Assembly: GCA_005776945.1 (NCBI GenBank)
Contig: SXOB01000090.1
Location: 29,812-93,811 of the forward strand
Direction of reading: 5' to 3'
Source: Pseudomonadota bacterium
GTDB lineage: Bacteria > Myxococcota_A > UBA796 > GCA-2862545
Length of the DNA stretch: 64,000 nucleotides
Shown here: piece by piece, positions 25,566-34,148 of the stretch
Numbering within the stretch: the stretch's first letter is position 1
How the letters are laid out: each line of letters opens with the position of its first letter
Translations under genes and position numbers: made by a program
The notes under the pieces: model-generated
What the model was told of the DNA's origin: nothing
Database searches by the model: none
Seen by the model: the letters and a program-made list of their open reading frames with translations, nothing else

Positions 25566-25644
25566 GGATGCCCCCTCTGGGCAAGGTAGACGGCCGATCC
25601 GCTAAGGGAAAGGCCACGTTAGTTGGCTGCGAGAGGGCGTTGCC

Positions 25645-26259
25645 ATGTGGCGTTTTTTGGCCTGCGGACCGGACCTGTTGACCGGGACGGACACGAATAC
25701 GGGTCCCGGACCGACGGCGGGGGAGACTTGGTCGATCACGGCTACCATCGAAGATGTGCCCATCTCCGTCACCAGCCCGTTCGGCGGTGAAAAGGCCACC
25801 GTCTCCCAGCTCACGTCGGCGTGGGAGGACAAGTACGTGGAGGCCCAGAGCTTCGGTATCGGCATCGAGCCCGTGCTCCCCCGCTTCGAGATCCAAGTCA
25901 TCGTCCACCTCGACGACCTGCCCGACGACACCGTTCGATTCCACATCCTCGACGTCGGCACCAGCCCCTACGGCACCCTGATCCAGAACGGCAACGACGA
26001 CGACAACGAGATCCCCGGCGCCAACGTCAAATACTGGGATGCCACGGGCGAGGAATGGACCTGCAGCAAGTCGTCCGGCGACCAGTCCGGCGCGTGGTTC
26101 GAGGTCACGAGCCATGAGGACTACGACGGCGAACCCCTCGCCGACGGCACCCAACCCCGCGCCATCACGCGGGGCGTCTTCAACTGCACGCTGTACGCGG
26201 GCTCGGCTGCCATGGACCTCGAAGACGGCACCTTCTCGACGTTGACGACCACGTGGTGA
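25645..26259 (+). CDS. Hypothetical lipoprotein with extremely short signal
   Basis: A 204-residue predicted lipoprotein. The ATG at 25645 (GAGAGG eight bases upstream) gives MWRFLAC, only six residues before the Cys; a TAA at 25603 and the lack of any ATG or GTG between rule out a longer ordinary signal. The mature domain is acidic, begins with a Thr/Gly/Pro spacer and reads as a beta-sandwich (FEIQVIVHLDDLPDDTVRFH). No family recognised. Its stop overlaps the start of the MYXO-CTERM propeller gene. Confidence 0.68.
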   Translation: MWRFLACGPDLLTGTDTNTGPGPTAGETWSITATIEDVPISVTSPFGGEKATVSQLTSAWEDKYVEAQSFGIGIEPVLPRFEIQVIVHLDDLPDDTVRFHILDVGTSPYGTLIQNGNDDDNEIPGANVKYWDATGEEWTCSKSSGDQSGAWFEVTSHEDYDGEPLADGTQPRAITRGVFNCTLYAGSAAMDLEDGTFSTLTTTW

Positions 26260-28004
26260 TCTCGGTCCTGGCCGCGACGGCCGCTCACGCTGACCCGTTC
26301 TTCCTCGAGGTGACGGACCTGCTCGGCGACCAGCCCTGCAATCCCGAGGGTTGCTACAGCCACTACGCCCAAATGGCCGACCTCGACAGCGACGGGGACC
26401 TGGATTTCCTCTACGCGAGTGGCGGCGAGTACTTCGTCCCCGGCAAGGCCGAGCCCTTGTTGATCTACCTCACGGAGCCAGGTCCCACATTCGCGGAAGT
26501 CAGCGACACGGCGCTGTCGGGCCACATGGGACGCCACCGCCAGGTCGCCATCGGGGACATCGACAGCGACGGCGACCTCGACCTCATCGCGCCCGACTCC
26601 TACGGCGACGACCCCGACAACGTCTTCATCAACGACGGGACCGCGACGTTCATCGATGAAGGCCCCACCCGGCTGGCGGCATCGAGTCGCGCTGGGGCGG
26701 CTCGCCTGGGCGACATGGACGGCGACGGCGACCTGGACCTCGTCCTCTCGGACTGGGGCGACCTCCCGCCGGGTTCGGGCGGTACCGCAGAGATCTGGAC
26801 GAACGACGGCACCGGGCACTTCACCGAACTGGTGGCCGCCGTGCCCCAGGACACATCGTTCATCGGCACCGGCCCGGTCGACATCGACCTGGCCGATGTG
26901 GATGGCGACTGGGACCTCGACATCCTCCTCGCCAGCCAGAACGGCGACAGCCTCCTGTTCCTCAACGACGGTACCGGCCTTTTCACCAACGTGGACGCCA
27001 ACCTGCCGCCGCAACCGGGACCGTACACCGCCGGTCCCGACGTATGCGACGTCGATGGAGACGGCGACCTCGACCTGTGGCTCGACAACGGCGCGCCCCA
27101 ACTCCAAGAGCAGCTGCTGACGAACAACGGTTTCGGCGTGTTCACGGACGTCACCGCCATCCAGGTCGATGGCGCACCCGGCGCCGACGACAACGAGGTG
27201 CAGTGCGTCGACTTGGACGACGACGGCGATTTTGACGCGATCGTCGCTGCCGTTGCCACCGAAGAACGGTTGATGTGGAATGTGGGCGTTGGCAACATGG
27301 TGCAGGCCGCGCAAGCCTTTGCGGTCGGCACCGACACCACGCTTGGACTCGATCTCGGCGACCTCGACGGCGACGGTCGCCTCGATGTCGTGACCGCCCA
27401 GGGCGAAAGCGGCGACTACCGCAACCGCCTCTACTTGGGCACGATCACGCAGGTCCAAGACACGCTTCCGCCCGTCATCCGGGCCACGGAGTCGATGGCC
27501 GACGGCCTCGTGGGCGCGCGATCCGTCCGCTTCGCCGTCTCCGATCGCGTGACCTCGGACACCGGCCCGCGCCTTACCCGTGCATGGCTGACGTGGACGG
27601 ACGGCGTGATCACGGAGGAAGTCGACGCCCACTTCATCGGCGGCGACTTGTTCCGGGCCACCTTCATCCCGACTCCCGAAGCCACGATTACCTGGTTTGT
27701 CTGTGCCACGGACCCTTCGGATCTGACGGCGTGTGGGCCCGACGCAGTCGCCGTGGTGGGGGCCGATCCCCCCCCGCCACCGCCGCCAACGACGACGCCA
27801 CCCCCGACCACGGGCCCGACGACCCCACCAACCACGACGCCGCCAACGACGACGACGACGCCAACCGGCACGCCCCCCCCCGTCGACACCGGGGAGGCGC
27901 CACCCGTCGACGATGACCCCGACGGCTGCGGGTGCCAGGCCTCCCCAGGCCCCTCCCTTGCCGCCCTCATGGCCCTCGTCGCGCTGCGCCGTCGTCGGAA
28001 GTGA
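26253..28004 (+). CDS. Seven-repeat FG-GAP/VCBS protein with MYXO-CTERM-like tail
   Basis: A 583-residue secreted protein. Start is GTG 26253 or 26256 (the latter overlaps the previous stop as GTGA); a short signal ends TAAHA before DPFF. Seven Asp loops (such as DLDSDGDLDF, DMDGDGDLDL and DVDGDGDLDL) predict a seven-bladed propeller. A beta domain and a Pro/Thr-rich linker (about 27765-27885) follow. The C-terminus has DGCGCQ, a hydrophobic stretch and RRRRK: the MYXO-CTERM pattern, processed in myxobacteria at the invariant Cys by a rhombosortase-like or myxosortase enzyme. It is the only such tail in this window. The stop overlaps rluA as GTGA. Confidence 0.88.
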   Translation: MVISVLAATAAHADPFFLEVTDLLGDQPCNPEGCYSHYAQMADLDSDGDLDFLYASGGEYFVPGKAEPLLIYLTEPGPTFAEVSDTALSGHMGRHRQVAIGDIDSDGDLDLIAPDSYGDDPDNVFINDGTATFIDEGPTRLAASSRAGAARLGDMDGDGDLDLVLSDWGDLPPGSGGTAEIWTNDGTGHFTELVAAVPQDTSFIGTGPVDIDLADVDGDWDLDILLASQNGDSLLFLNDGTGLFTNVDANLPPQPGPYTAGPDVCDVDGDGDLDLWLDNGAPQLQEQLLTNNGFGVFTDVTAIQVDGAPGADDNEVQCVDLDDDGDFDAIVAAVATEERLMWNVGVGNMVQAAQAFAVGTDTTLGLDLGDLDGDGRLDVVTAQGESGDYRNRLYLGTITQVQDTLPPVIRATESMADGLVGARSVRFAVSDRVTSDTGPRLTRAWLTWTDGVITEEVDAHFIGGDLFRATFIPTPEATITWFVCATDPSDLTACGPDAVAVVGADPPPPPPPTTTPPPTTGPTTPPTTTPPTTTTTPTGTPPPVDTGEAPPVDDDPDGCGCQASPGPSLAALMALVALRRRRK

Positions 28005-28951
28005 ACGACAGCTGGGTCGTCCAAACACCGCTCAGGCTGGATCGGTCGGTCGCGGAACGCGTCGGCAGCCGCCAACGCGCCCGCGATGTCCTTCAAAGCG
28101 GCAAAGTCTGGGTCGACGGTGCCCCCGTCGGTCTGGAGGCCGCCGGCATCATCGTTCCTGTCGGGGCCGTCGTCGATCTCCGGTGGAACACGCCAGGCAC
28201 CGGACGGACTCGGACCAAAGGGCGCGTGGACCTACAAGAACATGGCGTCGAGGTGATCTACGAAGATCCCGACCTCGTCGTCTTCAACAAGCCCACGGGC
28301 CTGCTGACCGACACCGCCAGCGAAGCCCAGCGCAAGGCCGAGCGCAGCCTTGTGGCCCTTGCCCGCCCCTACCTCACCTCCGCGGACACCGCGGCTGCCC
28401 ATCGACTGGACCGCGACACGACCGGCGCAGTGGTCATCGCCCGTACGCCCGCCGCCTTCGAAGGCCTGCGCGCTCAGTTTCACGCCCGCTCGCCCGTTCG
28501 GATCTACCGCGCGCTCATCCACGGTGACGTCGGTCCCGGCGGCCGATTCGACGACCCCATGTTGTGGGACCGCAAGCTGCTCATCCAGCGCGCACCCCGC
28601 CAGGGCGAACGCGGCGAGGTCGCGTCGGCCCGCTGGACCCGCATCGGCAGCAGCCGGGGTGTCAGCCTCGTCGAGGTTCAGCTCGAGACCGGCAAGCGCA
28701 ACCAAATCCGGCTTCACTGGGCGCTCGTCGGGCGGCCCCTCGTGGGGGAGCGGCTCTACCTGCCCCCCGGATGGCGGGCGCGACCACCCCAGGCACCTCG
28801 CCAGATGCTCCACGCAGCTCACCTGGGCTTTCTCCACCCTCGGACGCAGGCGCCGCTCGCCTTCGACGTGCCCCCTCCCCCCGATTTCCGCGCGGTCCTC
28901 GGCACCGTCGGCCTGCCGTGGCCGCCTTGCCGTCCCTCCGCGCCCGGGTGA
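28001..28951 (+). CDS. RluA-family rRNA pseudouridine synthase
   Basis: A 316-residue pseudouridine synthase acting on structured RNA in the cytoplasm. GTG at 28001 overlaps the previous stop (GTGA). An S4-like RNA-binding domain (about residues 10-60, with VGSRQRARDVLQSGKVWVDG) precedes the catalytic domain. The active-site motif HRLDRDTTG (134-142) carries the catalytic Asp137, and NKPTGLLT and GKRNQIRLHWALVG are further family blocks. Which uridine it modifies (RluC/RluD-like) cannot be told. Coupling to a secreted propeller gene is probably only compaction. Confidence 0.92.
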   Translation: MNDSWVVQTPLRLDRSVAERVGSRQRARDVLQSGKVWVDGAPVGLEAAGIIVPVGAVVDLRWNTPGTGRTRTKGRVDLQEHGVEVIYEDPDLVVFNKPTGLLTDTASEAQRKAERSLVALARPYLTSADTAAAHRLDRDTTGAVVIARTPAAFEGLRAQFHARSPVRIYRALIHGDVGPGGRFDDPMLWDRKLLIQRAPRQGERGEVASARWTRIGSSRGVSLVEVQLETGKRNQIRLHWALVGRPLVGERLYLPPGWRARPPQAPRQMLHAAHLGFLHPRTQAPLAFDVPPPPDFRAVLGTVGLPWPPCRPSAPG

Positions 28952-28960
28952 CGCGCGACC

Positions 28961-29866
28961 ATGGGTGCACACGCCCACGATCACGCCCACGGCGGGCACC
29001 ATCACCACCACCCGGCGCCAGGGGCCGGCGGCGCACTGACCTGGGTGCTCGTCGCGAACCTCGGGTTCTTCTTTGTCGAGGCCTCGATCGGCCTGTGGAC
29101 GGGTTCGCTGGCGCTGCTATCGGACGCCGGCCACGCACTTGGCGACGTCGGAGCGTTGTCGATCGCCGTGATCGCCGACCGCCTCGCGAGGCGACCGCCG
29201 TCCGCCCGCTGGAGCTTCGGCCTCGTCCGTATGCGGGTCCTCGGCGCCTTCGTCAACGGCATGGCGCTCGCCGCCATCGCGGGCTCGATCCTCACCGAGG
29301 CCGTGCACCGCATGGCCCAACCGGCGGCTCCGCCGCCATGGAATGCCGTCGCCATCGTTGGCGCCATCGGCCTCGCGCTGAACCTCGGGAGCGCGGCCAT
29401 GCTCGCCCGTGGGGACCGCGGCGACGTCAACCTTCGCGCCGCCCTGGCCCACGTCCTCGTCGACGCGCTCGGCTCCGTCGCAGCGGTGGTCGCGGCCATC
29501 CTGATCTGGGCCGGACACGGCTGGGCGGACGTGGCCGTGGGCGCCGTGATGGCCGCCCTCGTCCTACGGACGGCCTGGGTGCTCATGCGCGACACTGCGA
29601 CCATCCTGCTCGAGTCCGCCCCAGCTGGCATCGACCCCGTCCACGTCGGACAGGCGCTCGCCGCCGTTCCCGGTGTAGAGGACGTCCACGACCTTCATGT
29701 GTGGTCCCTCGACGGCCGGCATGCGCTGGTCTCCGCCCACCTCCGAACCGAGCCGGATGCCGCGCCCGACGCGGTCCAGCGCGAAGCCCATCGACTCCTC
29801 GAAGAGGTATTCCACGTGCATCACCGCACGCTGCAAGTGGAAATCACGTGCCGGGGCGGCTGCTGA
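28961..29866 (+). CDS. Cation diffusion facilitator (zinc-type) transporter
   Basis: A 301-residue CDF efflux transporter. The N-terminus is His-rich (HAHDHAHGGHHHHHP), followed by about six membrane helices. Metal-site residues are in SDAGHALGDV (Asp55, His58, Asp62, helix 2) and AHVLVDALGS (helix 5), the ZitB/CzcD-like HxxxD pair. The cytoplasmic C-terminal domain contains VEDVHDLHVWSLDG and HRTLQVEITC. Expected to export Zn2+ (perhaps Co or Cd) in exchange for protons. No adjacent metal regulator. Its end overlaps the convergent gene at 29844 by 23 bases. Confidence 0.93.
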   Translation: MGAHAHDHAHGGHHHHHPAPGAGGALTWVLVANLGFFFVEASIGLWTGSLALLSDAGHALGDVGALSIAVIADRLARRPPSARWSFGLVRMRVLGAFVNGMALAAIAGSILTEAVHRMAQPAAPPPWNAVAIVGAIGLALNLGSAAMLARGDRGDVNLRAALAHVLVDALGSVAAVVAAILIWAGHGWADVAVGAVMAALVLRTAWVLMRDTATILLESAPAGIDPVHVGQALAAVPGVEDVHDLHVWSLDGRHALVSAHLRTEPDAAPDAVQREAHRLLEEVFHVHHRTLQVEITCRGGC

Positions 29867-30698
29867 ACGCTCCGAGGTCGATGCGCAGCAGCGCGAGGTG
29901 GGCGGGGTCGGCGGCGTCGCCGATGCCGCTGTCCTCGATGCGTTCGTAGGCCAGACCGAACTTTGCCCAACCCGTTGGTCCCGCCGTCCGAAATCCAGCC
30001 TCCAGCCTCGGCAGCGGGACGACGCGCACGTCCCCCCAAGTGGACCCCGCCGTCCACAGCTCGCCGGAACCGGTGCCGACCGCCATGAGTCCGAGGCCCG
30101 TTCCCGCAACGAAGGACCACGAACCCCGAACGGGAACCTCGATCGTCCCCGAACCGGCGACCTGACCACGCGGCTGCCAGGCGTCGTCCCGGTTCTGGCC
30201 GATGACCGTGCCCTGGACGACGCCCATCGCGCTCCAACGCGTGGCGCCGCCGCCCTCACGTCGGACGCCAAGTTCGGGCCCCGAGCGGATGAGGATGCGA
30301 CCCGCGACGTCATCCGTCCCGTGACTGCATTGGTGCCGCCAGGAGAGCCAGCCGACGGACGACTCCGACCACCGATAGGCCGCTCCGAGGTGCGCGTCGT
30401 AGAACAGCCGGACGAGGCGGAAGGAGATGTCGTTGTCGTCGTCGGCCACCGTCTCCACAGCGAGGCCCCCCGTCCACGCGCCGCGGCCGAATCGCGCCAA
30501 CCCGACGTCGTGCCGCAAAGCTCCGTGCCACACGTGGGGAGCCCCGGTGTCCACCGGGTAAACGCCCAAGGAGACCTCCGACGACGTGGCCGGCAGCCCC
30601 CTCGGTGTACCCTCCTCAGTAGCGAGCATCTGAATGACGGGCTCCGCGCTCAACGGTACGTCTTGGCCTGCCCATGCCGCGCTCAGCATCCACCACAT
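29844..30698 (-). CDS. Putative outer-membrane beta-barrel-like protein
   Basis: A 284-residue exported protein. The ATG at 30698 gives a short signal MWWMLSAAWA with cleavage before GQDV; the long upstream extension is antisense to the divergent propeller gene. The mature protein alternates hydrophobic and polar residues with many Gly and aromatic residues (WHGALRHDVGLARFGRGAW, YDAHLGAAYRWSESSVGW, WSFVAGTGLGLMAVG), as in transmembrane beta-strands, and ends in an acidic stretch plus PGT rather than a terminal Phe. No specific porin family recognised. Only 49 bases separate it from the divergent operon start at 30748. Confidence 0.66.
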   Translation of the reverse strand: MWWMLSAAWAGQDVPLSAEPVIQMLATEEGTPRGLPATSSEVSLGVYPVDTGAPHVWHGALRHDVGLARFGRGAWTGGLAVETVADDDNDISFRLVRLFYDAHLGAAYRWSESSVGWLSWRHQCSHGTDDVAGRILIRSGPELGVRREGGGATRWSAMGVVQGTVIGQNRDDAWQPRGQVAGSGTIEVPVRGSWSFVAGTGLGLMAVGTGSGELWTAGSTWGDVRVVPLPRLEAGFRTAGPTGWAKFGLAYERIEDSGIGDAADPAHLALLRIDLGAFSSRPGT

Positions 30699-30747
30699 TC
30701 GGCCCCCACACGGACAAAGCCGGGCTAGCTCTGCAGCAGGGGAGATG

Positions 30748-32445
30748 ATGCGCCCATCGCTGGCAATGCTGACCGCGGCGGCCATCGCGTGTAGCCCCCG
30801 GGAAACGTCGCCCGGCACCGCGATGACGGGCCCGACGGACGTAACCACGGACGAAACGCCGCCTCCCCCCCCTCCACCGACCACCCCCGCCACCGTCACG
30901 ATTCCCGGCGAAGTGGTGTGCACCGACCCCTCGGCCCGAGACGGGGGAACTTGGTTTACGCGGCTGGATTGGCCTGGGACCTTGCCGGGCGACCTCTGGA
31001 TCTGGGGTTCCGGCGTCTGGACCTTCGACATGGACGGCGATGGAGACGACGACGTCGTCGGCGCCACCGAGACCGGCCTCCTCGCTTGGACGAACGAAGG
31101 CGGGACGCTGGTGCTGGACGAGGCCCGCTTTGCCGCCTTCGAGCTCAGCTACGCCATCGGTGGTTCGTCGGCCGACTACGACGGCGATGGCGACATCGAC
31201 CTCCTCGTCGGCCGATTCGAACGGCCCATGATGTTGCTCGCCAACGACGGCGTCGGCCAATTCACCGACGTCACGGCGACGGCCATCCCCAACGCCGACC
31301 GCGTCTACGACCCCGCCACCGGAGCCACGCTGAATCCAAGCGGGTCGACCCGCACCACGACCTCGTCGTGGGGCGACATGGACGGCGACGGCGACCTTGA
31401 CCTCTACGTTGGCAACTATGGATTCGTCGACGAAAGCGGGACCGTCGAAACGGCGGATTTCCTGCCCGCTGACCCCAATTTCCTCCTCGTGAATCGGGGC
31501 GACGGCACCTTCGAGGATCAATCCGACCGACTTCCCGTCGCCATGCACGACGGCTACGACTACGCGGGCGGCTTTTTCGATCTCGACGACGACGCCGACC
31601 TCGACCTCATGTCGGTCAACGACTTCGGCGTGGCCTACCCCAACGTCGTACTTTCCAACGACGGAGGGGCCTTCACCCGCAATACCGACGCACTGGGGCT
31701 GGATGGCCTGATCGTGACCGGCATGGGCCTTGCGATCACCGACTTCAACGGCGACGGACTGCCGGACTTTGCAATGTCCGAATGGAACAAATTCAAGCTG
31801 CTGGCGAGCCAGGGCGCTCTTTGGGTGGACACCGCGGACAGCGTCGGCCTTTCGCCCAATGGAGGCGTGGGTCAGAAGGTGGCTTGGGGACTCCAATTCA
31901 CGGATGTCGACAACGACGGCGACGACGACCTACCGGTCGCCTTCGGTTTCATCGCCAACGACAATCCCCTGTGGACGAATCCGCTCGTCGAGCACGACGC
32001 GCTGTACATCGCCACCACCGGCCACCTCGACGACGTGGCGGCGACGCACGACTTCGACGATGGCGGCGTGGTTCGCGGATTCGGCCTGGCCGACTTCAAC
32101 GCCGACGGCTTCGTCGACGTCTTCAAGCGGGACCTCCTCGGACCCAGCTACGCCTACCTTTCGAACTGCGACACATCGGCGTGGCTCGACGTCGACCTCC
32201 GGCAACCGGGCACGCCCAACGTGTACGCCATCGGAGCACGAATCCAAGTCGTCGCCGACACCGAGGTTCAGACCCACTGGGTGACGGCCGGGGGTCTCAA
32301 TTTCGCCTCGAACAGCCCGACACGGCAACACTTCGGCCTCGGCGACGCCGCGGTGGTCGACATCGTCGTACGTTGGCCTGACGGAGCCCAATCGACCGTG
32401 CCCGACGTCCCCACCCGTCGGGTGGTTCGGATCGACCGCCCGTGA
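30748..32445 (+). CDS. FG-GAP/VCBS propeller with ASPIC/UnbV domain, lipoprotein
   Basis: A 565-residue predicted lipoprotein; of two adjacent ATGs the second (30748) is taken for spacing from GGGGAG. Signal ends TAAAIAC. After a Pro/Thr-rich spacer there are seven Asp loops (DMDGDGDDDV, DYDGDGDIDL, DMDGDGDLDL, DLDDDADLDL, DFNGDGLPDF, DVDNDGDDDL, DFNADGFVDV), predicting a seven-bladed propeller. The C-terminal about 70 residues (GARIQVVAD, then QHFGLGDAAVVDIVVRWPDG) match the ASPIC/UnbV domain. First gene of an operon: its stop overlaps the next start as GTGA. Likely displayed at the cell surface. Confidence 0.88.
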   Translation: MRPSLAMLTAAAIACSPRETSPGTAMTGPTDVTTDETPPPPPPPTTPATVTIPGEVVCTDPSARDGGTWFTRLDWPGTLPGDLWIWGSGVWTFDMDGDGDDDVVGATETGLLAWTNEGGTLVLDEARFAAFELSYAIGGSSADYDGDGDIDLLVGRFERPMMLLANDGVGQFTDVTATAIPNADRVYDPATGATLNPSGSTRTTTSSWGDMDGDGDLDLYVGNYGFVDESGTVETADFLPADPNFLLVNRGDGTFEDQSDRLPVAMHDGYDYAGGFFDLDDDADLDLMSVNDFGVAYPNVVLSNDGGAFTRNTDALGLDGLIVTGMGLAITDFNGDGLPDFAMSEWNKFKLLASQGALWVDTADSVGLSPNGGVGQKVAWGLQFTDVDNDGDDDLPVAFGFIANDNPLWTNPLVEHDALYIATTGHLDDVAATHDFDDGGVVRGFGLADFNADGFVDVFKRDLLGPSYAYLSNCDTSAWLDVDLRQPGTPNVYAIGARIQVVADTEVQTHWVTAGGLNFASNSPTRQHFGLGDAAVVDIVVRWPDGAQSTVPDVPTRRVVRIDRP

Positions 32446-34148
32446 TCGCCTGGTGGTTGGCATGCAACGAGGGCGTCTTGGAGCGCCTGCCCCCCGTCGA
32501 TCAGGCCAACCGCGTCGCGGTGTCGCTGTTGGGGCGCCGTCCGACGGTGGCCGAGATCACGACGATCACCGAAGACCCCGGCGCGTTGGAGGCGCTCGTC
32601 GACACGTGGTTGCAGGACCCGGCCTTCCTCGACACCGTCAAAGACCAACACGCGGAGATCTACGCCCTACGAAGCGATGTCCTCGAGCCGCTGCCCGCCG
32701 TCGGCCCCCTGTTCGGCAACGACCTGATGGACATGTCCGCCGCCTTGTCCGAGTCCCCTCTCGAATTGGTGGCCTGGGTCGTCGCCGAAAATCGTCCCTA
32801 TACGGAGCTCGTGACGACGCCAACGGTGATGACCAATGCGGTTCACGCCGAGGTCTACGGCCTGCCCTTCGACCCGGAGGGTCCAACCTGGCAAACGTCC
32901 ACCTGGGTCGATGGACGACCCTCGGCGGGCCTGCTGTCCGACGCCGAACTGTGGCGCCGCTACGAATCCGCCGGCAGCAACTTCCATCGTCTACGCGCCG
33001 CCATCGTGGCGGATCGCCTCCTGTGTCACGACCTCGCGGCGACGGAAGTGGAGTTGCCAACAAGCGACCTCGTCGACGAGGAGGCCGTGGCGGAAGCGGT
33101 GACCACGGATCCCGCATGTGTGGCCTGCCATCAGGTGCTGGACCCCTTGGCGGCCGTATTTTGGGGCTACAAAAACCAGATCAAACGATTCGGCGTCGTC
33201 AAGGCTTTCCAGGAGTCCTGCCGGGATTTCACGAACGGAGAGCCAGCCTATCAGAGCTATACGCCGGCCCAATATTGCTACCCGCTCGAACAATACACAC
33301 CCGCCGATGAAGGTGCCTGGGCGACGTGGGGCCTGCCACCACCCGCCTACTTCGGCGCACCCGTGGCCGATCTGGCCGCCGTCGGCCGCGCCATCGCAGA
33401 CGACCCTCGCTTTGCGCGCTGCACGGCACGACAAATTGCGGCCTGGTACCACCAGGTGCCACGCGAGGACGTCGCCGACGATCTCGTCGACACCTATACG
33501 GACGCGTTCGTTGCCAGCGGCCACGATTTTCGTGCACTCACGAAAGCCATCGTCCTCGATGACGCTTTCCTCGGCCTCCGCGGACCCGGCGCAGTCGGCG
33601 TTCTGGATGTTCGTCCTGAACAACTCGCAACGCTCTACGAGGACCTCGTCGGATTCACCTGGGTCGGAATCGGCGACCTCGCCGAATGCGAGTTCCCGAT
33701 CGTGGATGGCGAGGGAACGCGCTGCTTCGGACCCGTCGATTTGCTACGGTCGGCTCGCTACGGCTTCCGTGCGATGGCCGGAGGAATCGACGCCGTCACA
33801 CGACTGACGCCCGTACATGGTCCCACGCCGCTCAAGGAGCTGACGCTGAAGCGCCTCGCGGAGGAGGCTGCGGCGACGACCGTGTACGTCGATTTGGCGG
33901 CTCCCCCCTCGGAACGCCACTTGCTCCACCTCGTCGGCCCCACGACGGTCGACGAGGCGACGGTTCGCGTCCAGTTGGCGGCCCTCCACGAGCGCATCCT
34001 GGCCGAGCCCGTGGACCCGTGGGGGCCGGAGGTCACTGCGGACTGGGGCCTCTGGAAGGGGCTGTTCGACGCCACCGGCTCGGTGCAGGAAGCCTGGCAG
34101 ACCGTGCTCACGGTCCTGTTCCGCGACGCCAGGATGACGTTTCTATGA
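32442..34148 (+). CDS. CxxCH lipoprotein, DUF1549/PSCyt2-like (cassette 3, gene A)
   Basis: A 568-residue third member of the A family. The GTG at 32442 (GTGA overlap) gives VIAWWLAC, a seven-residue pre-Cys signal. VAVSLLGRRPTVAEITTI is the DUF1549-like start; SNFHRLRAAIVADRLLCHD precedes the haem motif CVACH (226-230) and QVLDPLAAVFWGY. The C-terminus ends LFRDARMTFL, slightly diverged from the DPRM tail of the others. It is shorter than the cassette 1 and 2 copies mainly at the N-terminus. The stop overlaps the DUF1501 start as ATGA. Confidence 0.8.
   Translation: MIAWWLACNEGVLERLPPVDQANRVAVSLLGRRPTVAEITTITEDPGALEALVDTWLQDPAFLDTVKDQHAEIYALRSDVLEPLPAVGPLFGNDLMDMSAALSESPLELVAWVVAENRPYTELVTTPTVMTNAVHAEVYGLPFDPEGPTWQTSTWVDGRPSAGLLSDAELWRRYESAGSNFHRLRAAIVADRLLCHDLAATEVELPTSDLVDEEAVAEAVTTDPACVACHQVLDPLAAVFWGYKNQIKRFGVVKAFQESCRDFTNGEPAYQSYTPAQYCYPLEQYTPADEGAWATWGLPPPAYFGAPVADLAAVGRAIADDPRFARCTARQIAAWYHQVPREDVADDLVDTYTDAFVASGHDFRALTKAIVLDDAFLGLRGPGAVGVLDVRPEQLATLYEDLVGFTWVGIGDLAECEFPIVDGEGTRCFGPVDLLRSARYGFRAMAGGIDAVTRLTPVHGPTPLKELTLKRLAEEAAATTVYVDLAAPPSERHLLHLVGPTTVDEATVRVQLAALHERILAEPVDPWGPEVTADWGLWKGLFDATGSVQEAWQTVLTVLFRDARMTFL

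Noticed and set aside
24603..25589. 328-codon plus-strand frame over the membrane protein at 24933-25565
   Set aside because: Arg/Pro/Ala-rich with no recognisable segments, whereas the minus-strand frame has a ribosome site and a clear membrane helix.
26253..32445. Asp-rich FG-GAP loops considered as dockerin or RTX repeats
   Set aside because: Loop spacing of 40-90 residues with intervening strands fits propeller blades, not nine-residue RTX or paired dockerin loops.
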